From Mycobacterium sp. DL592 (GTDB taxonomy: Bacteria > Actinomycetota > Actinomycetes > Mycobacteriales > Mycobacteriaceae), in NCBI RefSeq assembly GCF_011694515.1, contig NZ_CP050192.1:4532427-4596426 (forward strand): a stretch of DNA of 64,000 nt. Direction: 5' to 3'. The first letter of the stretch is position 1. The number at the start of each line of letters is the position of its first letter. Of the stretch, positions 1 through 11,018 are shown one piece after another. The notes beneath the pieces are model-generated. The model ran no database searches. It had not been told where the DNA came from and worked only from the letters and a program-made list of their open reading frames with translations. The position numbers and the translations under genes are program-made.

Positions 1-480
1 CTCCTGCGGGCGGCGATCGCACCGCTGGTACTGGTGGCAGCCACCGTGCTATCGACGATGGCCGCCCTCGGACTGGGCGGTTGGGTCAGCGTTCACGTGC
101 TCGGCTTCCCGGCCCTGGACATCAGCACGCCGCTGTTCGCCTTCCTGTTCCTGGTGGCCCTCGGCGTCGACTACACGATCTTCCTGGTCACCAGGGCCCG
201 CGAGGAGACACCGGCCTACGGCACCCGCGGCGGTATCGTTCGGGCGGTGTCGGCCACCGGTGCGGTGATCACCAGTGCGGGAATCGTTTTGGCGGCGGTG
301 TTCTGCGTTCTCGGCGTGCTGCCGCTGATCGTGCTGACCCAGCTGGGCATCATCGTGGGCCTGGGCATCCTGCTGGATACCTTTGTGGTGCGCACCGTGG
401 TGATCCCGGCGCTGTTCACGTTGATCGGCCCGCGGATCTGGTGGCCGGCGTTCACCCGCGACGAGATCGAGGCGCGCTAG
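1..480 (+). CDS. MMPL family transporter, C-terminal part (5' end outside window)
   Basis: The frame is open from the first base, so only the last 159 residues are present. They form several hydrophobic segments with the motif GVDYTIFLVTRAREE near residue 54, typical of the second membrane half of MMPL/RND proteins (a conserved Asp-Tyr in a transmembrane helix, followed by an Arg-rich loop). Family members export lipids or other hydrophobic molecules across the inner membrane using the proton gradient. The substrate cannot be inferred. The stop codon overlaps the stop of the converging membrane-protein gene. Confidence 0.85.
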   Translation, partial: LLRAAIAPLVLVAATVLSTMAALGLGGWVSVHVLGFPALDISTPLFAFLFLVALGVDYTIFLVTRAREETPAYGTRGGIVRAVSATGAVITSAGIVLAAVFCVLGVLPLIVLTQLGIIVGLGILLDTFVVRTVVIPALFTLIGPRIWWPAFTRDEIEAR

Positions 481-1160
481 CGGTCGTTCTGGTACTCGTC
501 GCGGTGGCGCTCGAAAACGCCTGCCCGGGTGAGTAATAGAACACTGACGATCAACACCCAGATCGGGAACGCCATGACGATCCACATGTTCAGTTCGCTG
601 GCCACGATGATGCCCAAGGCCGCAATGTATGTCACAGCGACCAGCCAGCGCGGCATCAGGTCGGTGCGCAACCAGATCGTCGCCAGCGACATCATGAAGA
701 CGGCGGCCATCTTCACCGCGTAGGTCTTCGACAGCGCGAGCACCGTCATCTGGCCGAACAGCGCGACGTCGGTGTTGATCTCGGTACCCGCGACCGCCAT
801 GTTGCTGCCCGCCAGCCCCGCTCCCACCGCCGATGTCGCGAACATCATCGCCAGGAACAGCAGTCCGCTGCCCAGGAACACCGTGGAGAAGAAGCGGTCC
901 TCGTAGCGCCCGAAGCCGTCACGGATCACGCCGATGAACCACAGGAAGCTGATTCCCGCGAACGGCATGAGCTTGCCTGCGAGGTCCATCTTGGCGCTGC
1001 CGGTGTCGAGCCACTGCGACCCGGGCGAGCCACCCTCGGGCAGCGCGGTCCTGATCAGGATCAGCGCCGCCCCGAACAACAGCGCGAACAGCACGCCGGC
1101 CAAGGCCGCCGCCCGCGGGGTGGTCAGTGCCTTGAGGGTCTTGGATCGGTGTTCAACCAC
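477..1160 (-). CDS. Polytopic membrane protein of unknown function
   Basis: A 227-residue protein with about six hydrophobic segments spread along its length, a short basic N-terminus and a charged C-terminal tail (RHRDEY). No signal peptide cleavage site and no catalytic motif were recognised. The GTG start at 1160 lies 20 bases after the thioesterase stop, so it could be the last gene of a purA-thioesterase-membrane protein unit. Its stop overlaps that of the converging MMPL gene. I do not recognise the family. The hydrophobic pattern suggests an integral inner-membrane protein, with no evidence for a substrate. Confidence 0.75.
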   Translation of the reverse strand: MVEHRSKTLKALTTPRAAALAGVLFALLFGAALILIRTALPEGGSPGSQWLDTGSAKMDLAGKLMPFAGISFLWFIGVIRDGFGRYEDRFFSTVFLGSGLLFLAMMFATSAVGAGLAGSNMAVAGTEINTDVALFGQMTVLALSKTYAVKMAAVFMMSLATIWLRTDLMPRWLVAVTYIAALGIIVASELNMWIVMAFPIWVLIVSVLLLTRAGVFERHRDEYQNDR

Positions 1161-1179
1161 GCCGCCATGGTGACAGATG

Positions 1180-4602
<3,423 letters not shown>

Positions 4603-4604
4603 AC

Positions 4605-4664
4605 GAAGACCGGGGCGTGGCCGCAACGACCCCCTCTTTCGTTGCCACCTCAACCCCGGTCTTC
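4605..4664. terminator. Long two-tier inverted repeat, probable bidirectional terminator
   Basis: The arms GAAGACCGGGG (4605-4615) and CCCCGGTCTTC (4654-4664) are perfectly complementary. A second, inner pair (GTGGC..CAACGA against TCGTTGCCAC) stacks inside, leaving a short pyrimidine loop. The element starts three bases after the M50 stop and lies between converging genes. There is no T-tract, as is common for mycobacterial terminators. Confidence 0.7.
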
Positions 4665-4749
4665 ATACCCCGGTAGGCATGGATAAACATACCGGCATGT
4701 ATGTGAGTGCAGAAGTGACTTTTGTCCCTATTTACGAGACCGTCATTAA

Positions 4750-5394
4750 TTAGCCATTCGCTGACGCCAGCCACGCGGCGAGGTCTTCGTGCACCGTCCT
4801 GCGCAGGACAGTGGTGGCGGTCTCCCAGCGACGCCGGGCCTGGGCCTTGTCGGCATCGACGAAGCTCGGGATGAGGATGCCCCGCAGGGTGTCCATCGCG
4901 GTGTAGACGAACTCGAGCATCGCCGAGTGCAAGTGGTGCGGCACCGGCTCGAGCACTGCCGCCGTCACCGCACTGGCTGCGATCGGCGCAAACTTCGCCA
5001 CCTCGCGGGCGAGCTCGGGATCGGTGCGCCCGGCGACCCAAAGTTCAACTACCGGAACAAATCCCGGTGCAACATGCACTTGCCAGATGAGTTCCAGGAC
5101 CGCACCGATCGGGTCGGCGGCCCGAGTGAAGCCGTCCCTGAAGCCGGTGACCACGGTGGTGACGGTCTTGGCCGTCATGTGGTGCATCGCGGCGGTCATC
5201 AACTCGTGCTTGGAGCCGAAGTGATGGATCTGCGCGCCGCGGGTCAGGCCCGCAACCTCGGCGATGCGCGGAGTGGTCGTGCCGGCGTATCCGTGCGTCG
5301 TCAGGCACTCGACCGTCGCGTCCAGCAACCGCGCGCGGGTCGCGGCGCTGCGTTCCTCTTGGGTCCGCCTGGGTTTGTTCTGCGCTGTCGGCAC
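4750..5394 (-). CDS. TetR family transcriptional regulator
   Basis: A 214-residue regulator. The N-terminal helix-turn-helix spans about residues 15-60 (RARLLDATVECLTTHGYAG, then PRIAEVAGLTRGAQIHHFGSK), followed by a helical ligand domain with no recognised ligand. GTG 5394 is chosen because it begins just before the basic KPRRTQEERSA leader; the frame upstream has no helix-turn-helix content. It is divergent from the CDF metal exporter across 135 bases. It could regulate that exporter or only itself. A partial palindrome (TACATTCCCAATGGTA, 5433-5448) lies just upstream. Confidence 0.85.
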   Translation of the reverse strand: MPTAQNKPRRTQEERSAATRARLLDATVECLTTHGYAGTTTPRIAEVAGLTRGAQIHHFGSKHELMTAAMHHMTAKTVTTVVTGFRDGFTRAADPIGAVLELIWQVHVAPGFVPVVELWVAGRTDPELAREVAKFAPIAASAVTAAVLEPVPHHLHSAMLEFVYTAMDTLRGILIPSFVDADKAQARRRWETATTVLRRTVHEDLAAWLASANG

Positions 5395-5499
5395 GACTCG
5401 AATCCTACTCACGGTCGGTTTCGAAGGGAAGTTACATTCCCAATGGTACGTAAATGTCGCCGGCAGCGGAGGAACTCGCGCCAGCTCGCCGCTTGCGAC

Positions 5500-5519
5500 A
5501 TATGCATCTTCATGCATAT
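5500..5519. promoter_or_regulatory. Perfect palindromic operator at the CDF exporter promoter
   Basis: ATATGCAT (5500-5507) and ATGCATAT (5512-5519) are perfect inverted arms separated by CTTC. The right arm overlaps the candidate -10 element of the exporter gene, so a bound protein would block transcription. AT-rich palindromes of this sort are used by ArsR/SmtB-type metal sensors, and from memory the M. smegmatis ZitA-type exporter is under SmtB control. The link to such a sensor here is inference, because no ArsR gene is in the window. Confidence 0.65.
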
Positions 5520-5522
5520 ATT
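5517..5522 (+). promoter_or_regulatory. -10 element of the CDF exporter promoter
   Basis: TATATT lies seven bases before ATG 5530, putting the likely transcription start on the A of that ATG. This favours a leaderless message starting at 5530 over the in-frame ATG at 5512, which would lie inside the operator and upstream of the -10. Confidence 0.5.
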
Positions 5523-5529
5523 GCTCGGC

Positions 5530-6426
5530 ATGGGAGCAGGACACGACCACAGCCACGGCGCAGATACCCGGGTGAGCCGGATGCTCATCGCGGCGGCGAT
5601 CCTGACCGTGTTCTTCGCCATCGAACTGACGACGGCGCTGATGATCGGGTCGATCGCCCTACTCGCGGACGCCGGACACATGCTGACCGACCTGGTCGCG
5701 ATGTTCATGGGCCTCACCGCGGTGCTGCTGGCCAAACACGGGCCAGCCTCCGCGGCTCGCACCTACGGCTGGCACCGCGCCGAGGTGTTCACCGCCGTTG
5801 CCAACGCCGTGCTGCTGATCGGCCTCGCGGTGTTCATCCTCTACGAGTCGTTCGAGCGGTTGGGGAATGCGCCCGAGGTCCCCGGTGTGCCGATGATCGT
5901 GGTGGCTATCGCGGGCCTGATCGCCAACGCGGTGGTCGTGCTCCTGCTGCGGTCTCAGTCCGAACACAGCCTGGCCGTCAAAGGCGCCTACATGGAGGTG
6001 GTGGCCGACACCGTCGGCTCCATCGGGGTGCTAATCGCCGGTATCGTCACCGTCACCACCCGGTGGCCGTACGCCGACGTGGTGGTCGCGGTCTTCGTCG
6101 CGCTGTGGGTGTTGCCCAGGGCGATCGCCCTCGCCAGGGCGGCCCTGCGGATTCTGTCCGAGTCCTCCCCGCGCCACATCGACGTCGACGAACTGCGCTC
6201 CGCACTGGCCGCGGTCGACGGGGTCACCGAGGTTCACGATCTGCACGTGTGGACGCTGGTACCCGGCAAGGACATGGTGACCGCACACCTGAGCAGCGAC
6301 GGAAACTCAGCCCGGGTCCTCGACGACGCCCGGGCGGTGCTGGCCGCCCGCGGTCTCGAACATGCGACCGTCCAGGTCGAGCCGCCCGGCTGCGCCGACG
6401 ACTGCCCCGGTCAGACGGACTGGTAG
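5530..6426 (+). CDS. Cation diffusion facilitator metal exporter (ZitA-like)
   Basis: A 298-residue proton-coupled exporter of Zn2+ or related divalent metals. The N-terminus is His-rich (GHDHSHG). About six membrane segments follow, with the paired metal-site motifs HMLTD in helix 2 (ADAGHMLTDLVAM) and VVADT in helix 5 (YMEVVADTVGSIGV). The C-terminal cytoplasmic domain (VTEVHDLHVWTLVPGKD) is the usual dimeric metal-sensing fold. An in-frame ATG at 5512 would add six residues, but the promoter geometry favours 5530. A perfect palindrome overlaps the promoter, implying metal-responsive repression. The two converging TetR/CDF-side genes interrupt a region otherwise ordered as in M. tuberculosis. 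Confidence 0.92.
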   Translation: MGAGHDHSHGADTRVSRMLIAAAILTVFFAIELTTALMIGSIALLADAGHMLTDLVAMFMGLTAVLLAKHGPASAARTYGWHRAEVFTAVANAVLLIGLAVFILYESFERLGNAPEVPGVPMIVVAIAGLIANAVVVLLLRSQSEHSLAVKGAYMEVVADTVGSIGVLIAGIVTVTTRWPYADVVVAVFVALWVLPRAIALARAALRILSESSPRHIDVDELRSALAAVDGVTEVHDLHVWTLVPGKDMVTAHLSSDGNSARVLDDARAVLAARGLEHATVQVEPPGCADDCPGQTDW

Positions 6427-6485
6427 CTCAGACCAGATTGTCCGGCTCCTCCTCCGCCTCGTTCCTCGGCGGCATCGTCGCCGAA

Positions 6486-6902
6486 CTAGACCAGGCCCAG
6501 AGCGGGACGGGCCGCCGGGTCGCAATCGTCGAGCAGGTCCAGGCACCGGGCGAACTCGTCGGTCTCACCGATGGTGTCGGCCGCGCGCGCCAGTGCGGCT
6601 ACGCAGCGCAAGAAGCCGCGATTGGGTTCGTGATGGAACGGAACGGGACCGAATCCCTTCCAGCCGTTGCGGCGCAGCTGGTCCAGACCGCGGTGGTATC
6701 CGGTCCGCGCGTATGCGTAGGCGGTGATCGCCTTGTCGTCGGCCAGCGCGTCCTCGGCCAGGCACGCCCACGCCACCGAGGCCGTCGGGTGCGCGGCCGC
6801 CACGATCGCCGGGTTCTCGCCGGCCTCCAGCTCGGCTTCGGCCTCGATGTCACCGGGCAACAAGACTGGTGCGGGCCCGAGCAGATCCCCAAATGACGTC
6901 AT
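6486..6902 (-). CDS. DUF3151-type conserved protein
   Basis: A 138-residue soluble, mostly helical protein conserved in actinobacteria. By size and position between the M50 and fba genes it resembles Rv0360c, which belongs to DUF3151. The central stretch (AYAYARTGYHRGLDQLRRNGWKG) suggests TPR-like helices. There is no catalytic motif and the function is unknown. The ATG at 6902 is taken as the start; the frame extends upstream but into the divergent promoter region. The neighbouring divergent gene starts 91 bases away. Confidence 0.8.
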   Translation of the reverse strand: MTSFGDLLGPAPVLLPGDIEAEAELEAGENPAIVAAAHPTASVAWACLAEDALADDKAITAYAYARTGYHRGLDQLRRNGWKGFGPVPFHHEPNRGFLRCVAALARAADTIGETDEFARCLDLLDDCDPAARPALGLV

Positions 6903-6993
6903 CGGACCATTGTGCCGTGCCGCCGCGGCCCGGCGGCACCACCCAACCGATAGGGTCAATGACACCAGCACTCGAGGAGGACCGCAGCACGCC

Positions 6994-7728
6994 ATGTCGA
7001 ACCCGCCCGGGCCCGACCACGACGCCGACGAACCCGGCGTCGAAGACCACGGCGATCAGCCGCCCGACGAAGCCGAACGCACCACAGAGGTGTTCGCGGC
7101 GGCCGACCCCAGCCCTGAACGTCGTTACACCGCACCAGGTTTCGATGCCGGCTCCACACAGATCATCGACCGCCCGCCGCCGGACCCGGAGACCGAGATC
7201 ATCTCCACACCGACCGAGGTCTTCCCCGTCGCCGAGACACCGGTACGTACCGGCCCGCAGCTGATCCTGCCGCGCGAGCCACTGACGCGGCGACGCAGCT
7301 GGGGTCTGGTGATCGCGGTCATCGCCGGCATCGCGGTGCTGGCGGCCGTGGCGATCCTGGCCGTCATCCTGTTCACCCGGAGCAACGCACCCAAGGTGTC
7401 CCAGGAAGAGCTCGTCCGCACCACAATCGAGAACTTCGACACCGCCGTGCAGAGCGGGGACCTGGCGACGCTGCGCACCATCACCTGTGGGCCGACCCGG
7501 GACAGCTACGTCAACTACGACGAACGGGCCTGGACCGACACCCACGCGCGGGTGGCCGCCGCCCGCCAATACCCGGTGGTGGCCAGCATCGACGAGGTCG
7601 TGGTGAACGGCGAGCACGCCGAAGCCAATGTCACCTCGTTCATGGCGTTCGACCCCTCGACCCGCTCAACCCGCAGCTTCGACCTGCAGTTCCGCGACAA
7701 CCAGTGGAAGATCTGCCAGGCCTCCTAG
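6994..7728 (+). CDS. Single-pass membrane protein with extracytoplasmic NTF2-like domain
   Basis: A 244-residue protein resembling Rv0361. Residues 1-100 are acidic and proline-rich, with repeated TTEVF/TPTEVF elements. One transmembrane segment lies around residues 104-128 (WGLVIAVIAGIAVLAAVAIL). The outer domain of about 110 residues (IENFDTAVQSGDLATLRTITC through FRDNQWKICQAS) has the DUF4878/NTF2-like pattern with two cysteines that could pair. A GAGGAGG element at 6974-6980 precedes the ATG with somewhat long spacing. The function is unknown. The TEVF elements with Thr could be kinase targets, which is speculation. In M. tuberculosis mgtE follows this gene; here fba converges directly. 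Confidence 0.8.
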   Translation: MSNPPGPDHDADEPGVEDHGDQPPDEAERTTEVFAAADPSPERRYTAPGFDAGSTQIIDRPPPDPETEIISTPTEVFPVAETPVRTGPQLILPREPLTRRRSWGLVIAVIAGIAVLAAVAILAVILFTRSNAPKVSQEELVRTTIENFDTAVQSGDLATLRTITCGPTRDSYVNYDERAWTDTHARVAAARQYPVVASIDEVVVNGEHAEANVTSFMAFDPSTRSTRSFDLQFRDNQWKICQAS

Positions 7729-7743
7729 CGAGTTCGGCGCGGG

Positions 7744-8781
7744 TCAGCCCGCGGAGACCGAACGGCCGGCGCTGTGCAGGTCGTTGCAGGCCTCGACGAC
7801 CCGCTCGGACATGCCCGCCTCTGCCTTCTTGAGGTAGCTGCGCGGGTCGTACACCTTCTTGTTGCCCACCTCGCCGTCGACCTTGAGCACCCCGTCGTAA
7901 TTGGCGAACATGTGACCGGCCAGCGGCCGGGTGAACGCGTACTGGGTGTCGGTATCGACGTTCATCTTCACCACGCCGTACTTCAGGGCGTCCTCGATCT
8001 CGGACTTCAGCGAGCCCGAGCCGCCGTGGAAGACGAAGTCGAACGGCTTGGAACCCTCCGGCAGGCCCAGCTTGGCCGACGCCACCCGCTGGCCCTCGGC
8101 GAGCACCTCCGGCTTGAGCACCACATTGCCCGGCTTGTAGACGCCGTGGACGTTGCCGAACGTCGCGGCCAGCAGGTACTTGCCGTGCTCACCTGCGCCG
8201 AGCGCGTCGATCGTCGCCTCGAAGTCCTCAGAACTGGTGTAGAGCTTCTCGTTGATCTCGGCTTCCACACCGTCCTCTTCACCGCCGACCACGCCGATCT
8301 CCACCTCGAGGATGATCTTGGCGGCCGCAGCCTGCTTCAGCAGTTCCTGGGCAATCGACAGGTTCTCCGTGATCGGGACGGCCGACCCATCCCACATATG
8401 CGACTGGAACAGCGGATCATTGCCCTTGGCGACCCGCTCGGCCGAGATGGCCAGCAGTGGGCGCACGTAGGTGTCCAGCTTGTCCTTCGGGCAGTGGTCG
8501 GTGTGCAGGGCGACGGTGATCGGGTACTTCGCCGCGATCACATGCGCGAACTCGGCCAGTGCCACCGCACCGGTGACCATGTCCTTGACCCCCAGACCGG
8601 AGCCGAACTCCGCGCCACCTGTCGAGAACTGGATGATCCCGTCGCTGCCGGCGTCGGCGAAGCCCTTGATGGCGGCGTTGATGCTCTCCGAGCCCACGCA
8701 GTTGATGGCGGGGAACGCAAAGGAGTGCTCCTTGGCGCGGGCCAGCATCTCCGCGTAGACCTCGGGGGTGGCGATGGGCAT
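7744..8781 (-). CDS. fba: Class II fructose-bisphosphate aldolase
   Basis: Zinc-dependent glycolytic and gluconeogenic aldolase that interconverts fructose 1,6-bisphosphate with dihydroxyacetone phosphate and glyceraldehyde 3-phosphate. The 345-residue protein has the family length. ALHTDHCPKD (residues 91-100) supplies catalytic Asp95 and zinc ligand His96. FVFHGGSGS and the NVDTDTQYA segment form the phosphate site. The ATG at 8781 has an AGAGGAAG ribosome site; the frame continues upstream but without alignment to the family. It is divergent from the DedA gene. Confidence 0.98.
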   Translation of the reverse strand: MPIATPEVYAEMLARAKEHSFAFPAINCVGSESINAAIKGFADAGSDGIIQFSTGGAEFGSGLGVKDMVTGAVALAEFAHVIAAKYPITVALHTDHCPKDKLDTYVRPLLAISAERVAKGNDPLFQSHMWDGSAVPITENLSIAQELLKQAAAAKIILEVEIGVVGGEEDGVEAEINEKLYTSSEDFEATIDALGAGEHGKYLLAATFGNVHGVYKPGNVVLKPEVLAEGQRVASAKLGLPEGSKPFDFVFHGGSGSLKSEIEDALKYGVVKMNVDTDTQYAFTRPLAGHMFANYDGVLKVDGEVGNKKVYDPRSYLKKAEAGMSERVVEACNDLHSAGRSVSAG

Positions 8782-8882
8782 GGCACTTCCTCTCGGCATG
8801 TTCGGCGGCAACCGAGTCAGTATGACAAGAAGCCGGTCGGCTGGCACAGGGCGCTCGGCCACCACCGGTACCCTTGGGCGTC

Positions 8883-9563
8883 GTGACCATCACCACCCTG
8901 GCGCTCATGCCGGATTTTCTCGACCCGATCAAACTGATCGAGCAGTTCGGCGCCTGGGCTCTGGTCGGCATTCTCGTCGTCGTCTTCGTCGAGTCCGGGG
9001 TGCTGTTCCCGGTGCTGCCGGGCGACACCCTGCTCTTCGTGGCGGGCATGCTCGCCGCCGGAACCGCCGCGCGCGGCGCCGCGGTGGACGCCAACTTTCA
9101 GTTGTGGCAGCTGCTGGTGTTCATCCCGATCGCCGCCATTCTCGGCGGCCAGGCCGGCTATTTCATCGGCCGCTTCCTCGGCACGGCGATGTTCAAGCCG
9201 AACGCGCGGATTCTCAAACAGCGCTACCTCGACGAGGCCCACCTGTTCTTCGAGCAGCGCGGGCCGTTCGCGATCGTCCTCGCCCGATTCGTCCCGATCG
9301 TGCGCACCCTGGCCCCGATCACGGCGGGCGCGGCCAAGATGAAGTACGCCATCTTCACGCTCTACAACGTCATCGGCGCGATCGCGTGGGGTGTCGGCCT
9401 GACTCTGCTCGGCTATGGCCTCGGCCAGTTCGAGATCATCCAGAAACTGATCGAGCCGATCTTCATCCTGATCGCGGTCGCCTCGATCGCACCGATGGTG
9501 TGGGAGTGGTACCGGCGCCGCAAAGCGGCCGGCACGGAGACCGACCCGGTCACCGAGCCGTAA
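8883..9563 (+). CDS. DedA family membrane protein
   Basis: A 226-residue membrane protein of the DedA/VTT family (equivalent to Rv0364), thought to act in membrane lipid or undecaprenyl-phosphate trafficking. It shows the family signature FxxxxxxxxGxxLPGD as VESGVLFPVLPGDTLLF near residue 38, and the later motif FFEQRGPFAIVLARFVPIVR with its conserved Gly and paired Arg residues. GTG 8883 is chosen because TACCCT (8869-8874) lies eight bases upstream, suggesting a leaderless message; ATG 8907 is an alternative. The C-terminus is basic and cytoplasmic. Confidence 0.9.
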   Translation: MTITTLALMPDFLDPIKLIEQFGAWALVGILVVVFVESGVLFPVLPGDTLLFVAGMLAAGTAARGAAVDANFQLWQLLVFIPIAAILGGQAGYFIGRFLGTAMFKPNARILKQRYLDEAHLFFEQRGPFAIVLARFVPIVRTLAPITAGAAKMKYAIFTLYNVIGAIAWGVGLTLLGYGLGQFEIIQKLIEPIFILIAVASIAPMVWEWYRRRKAAGTETDPVTEP

Positions 9564-9635
9564 CCGGCCTCAACCGGCGCCGTCGGGGCGACGATGACCG
9601 ACCCCTCGTCCAGCTAGATCACAGGAAACGTCCAG

Positions 9636-9674
9636 CAGTTCTGCCAGAAACCGCGTCTACCTTTCTGGAAACTG
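9636..9674. promoter_or_regulatory. Inverted repeat upstream of a small secreted protein gene
   Basis: CAGTT..CCAGAAA (9636-9650) is mirrored by TTTCTGG..AACTG (9662-9674), leaving an 11-base spacer. It ends 20 bases before the ATG and just before the ribosome site, so it may be an operator or a 5' leader hairpin. The sequence alone cannot separate these roles. Confidence 0.45.
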
Positions 9675-9694
9675 TACGAAAGGACACAGGTTTC

Positions 9695-9934
9695 ATGAAG
9701 CTGATTCTCAAGGCCGTGGCAGTAACAGCAGGTATTGGCATGGCAACCCTGTTCGGTGGGACCGCGGTCGCGCTCGCCAGCCCGACATCCACGCTGACAA
9801 TTCAGGACGGCGACAGCGGTGCCGACGGCGCGGCCATCGACTCCGACGGCACGCAGGGCAGCTTCAAGGCGGCGATGGACGGTTCGCAGACCGGCCCGAT
9901 CATGGTTGCCACCCCCCAGGACAAGGCGCACTGA
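9695..9934 (+). CDS. Small secreted protein of unknown function
   Basis: A 79-residue precursor with a clear Sec signal: MKLILK basic start, a hydrophobic core, and a cleavage site near TAVALAS. The mature part is only about 48 residues, acidic and rich in Asp, Gly and Ser (DGDSGADGAAIDSDGTQG), with no cysteines. The ribosome site AAAGGA lies 10 bases before the ATG. I do not recognise the family. The acidic DxDSGxDG pattern could bind calcium, but that is a guess. It is preceded by an inverted repeat and followed by a converging secreted-protein gene. Confidence 0.75.
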   Translation: MKLILKAVAVTAGIGMATLFGGTAVALASPTSTLTIQDGDSGADGAAIDSDGTQGSFKAAMDGSQTGPIMVATPQDKAH

Positions 9935-9959
9935 AACAACGGATAGCCGCGTCAGGCCG

Positions 9960-10259
9960 TCACGGCCAGGACGACGGCGCCGGGCCGGCCGGAGGCTTGG
10001 GCGACAGGTTGGCTCCCGGCATCTGCGAGTTCTGCAGCGCCGCCATGCACAGGCCCAGCCTGCCCGGCAGGCACACGCCGCCCGTCCCGCTAATCTGCGT
10101 CTGCGACTGAGACCAGCACACTCCCGTGGTGGGGTCGAGGACCTGGCCACCCGCGCACGCCGCGTGCGCCGCCGGTGCGGTAACCAGCGGCGCCGACATC
10201 AGCAGCGCGCCGCAGAGTGAAGCCAACAGCAAGCTTGGTGCCGTGAGTCGGATGTTCAT
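9960..10259 (-). CDS. Small secreted cysteine-containing protein
   Basis: A 99-residue protein with an N-terminal signal (MNIRLTAPSLLLASLCGALL, cut near AAHAA). The mature part of about 65 residues carries four cysteines (ACAGG, VCWSQ, GVCLPG, GLCMAA) and a Pro-rich end, suggesting a small disulfide-bonded domain outside the membrane. GGAGAA precedes the ATG. The motif CxxGxVLDPxTGVCW recurs in my memory of short mycobacterial secreted proteins, but I cannot name a function. It converges with the preceding small secreted gene and lies downstream of the lipoprotein gene on the same strand. Confidence 0.75.
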   Translation of the reverse strand: MNIRLTAPSLLLASLCGALLMSAPLVTAPAAHAACAGGQVLDPTTGVCWSQSQTQISGTGGVCLPGRLGLCMAALQNSQMPGANLSPKPPAGPAPSSWP

Positions 10260-10313
10260 GTCGATGCTTCTCCGTCGATGAGCAGTGCTACGTAGGTCTG
10301 ATGGGGGTGACGG

Positions 10314-11018
10314 TCACGCCGGCGGAGTGATCTTGGTCTTCTCGTCGATCAGGTTGGCAGCATCGATGATCACGCCCTGCTGACCGTCGATGGCATCGCC
10401 ATTGAGTTGAAGGACGAACAACCCGTCCTTGGCGGGGACCACGACCGTCTTCTGTGCGGCGATGCGCTGCTGACCATCCTTGGTGTAGGTGCCCGCCGAC
10501 TGAACCGCGTCGAATCCGGACAGCGAGGTCTTGGTCGGCTCGGTCACCGGCTTGTAGTCCGGCAGAGCCTTCAACTGGTTCGGCGCGTACTCGAGAATCT
10601 TTGCGGCATCGACGTTTCCGGTCAGCTTCGAGGCGATCGCATACATGTACGGCGGATCGTTCGGGTCCTGCGGCTTGTCGTAGATGATCGCCCCGTACGC
10701 CCAGTCCGGCGTCTTGTCACCGGCGAGACTCCAATCCGGGGGGAACGGAAAATCGAACTTCGGCGTTCCGGCCTGGTTGGGCTTTATCGGCGTCTCAGCG
10801 ATGTTGTTCTGGGTGATGTACTCGTTGATCGTCATCGCGGCACCGGTGGCGGGCGCGGCACTGGAGCTCGGGACTGCGCTCGATGATGCGACCACAGTGG
10901 CCGAGGTCGACGCCGTCTCGGTCTTCTCGGTCTTAGTGGCGGACGAACAACCGACCAGCAGGAGACCTACCGATACGGTTGCGAGTCCCATGGTCGTCAC
11001 GGCCGCAATGCTCTTCAT
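10314..11018 (-). CDS. LpqN/LpqT family lipoprotein
   Basis: A 234-residue lipoprotein. The signal peptide ends in the lipobox LLVGC, with Cys24 as the lipidated residue. A Ser/Thr/Ala-rich linker (to about residue 60) leads to a globular domain starting MTINEYITQNNIAE and ending NLIDEKTKITPPA, the pattern of the LpqN family specific to mycobacteria and relatives. M. tuberculosis members are surface lipoproteins; LpqN has been connected to cell-envelope biogenesis and host interaction. The ATG at 11018 has a strong AAGGAGAAGG site. A longer upstream frame would add an arginine-rich stretch and is not used. Confidence 0.88.
   Translation of the reverse strand: MKSIAAVTTMGLATVSVGLLLVGCSSATKTEKTETASTSATVVASSSAVPSSSAAPATGAAMTINEYITQNNIAETPIKPNQAGTPKFDFPFPPDWSLAGDKTPDWAYGAIIYDKPQDPNDPPYMYAIASKLTGNVDAAKILEYAPNQLKALPDYKPVTEPTKTSLSGFDAVQSAGTYTKDGQQRIAAQKTVVVPAKDGLFVLQLNGDAIDGQQGVIIDAANLIDEKTKITPPA

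Noticed and set aside
4605..4664. Two-tier hairpin as attachment site or mobile-element end
   Set aside because: No flanking direct repeats, integrase or transposase; placement right after a stop between converging genes fits a terminator better.
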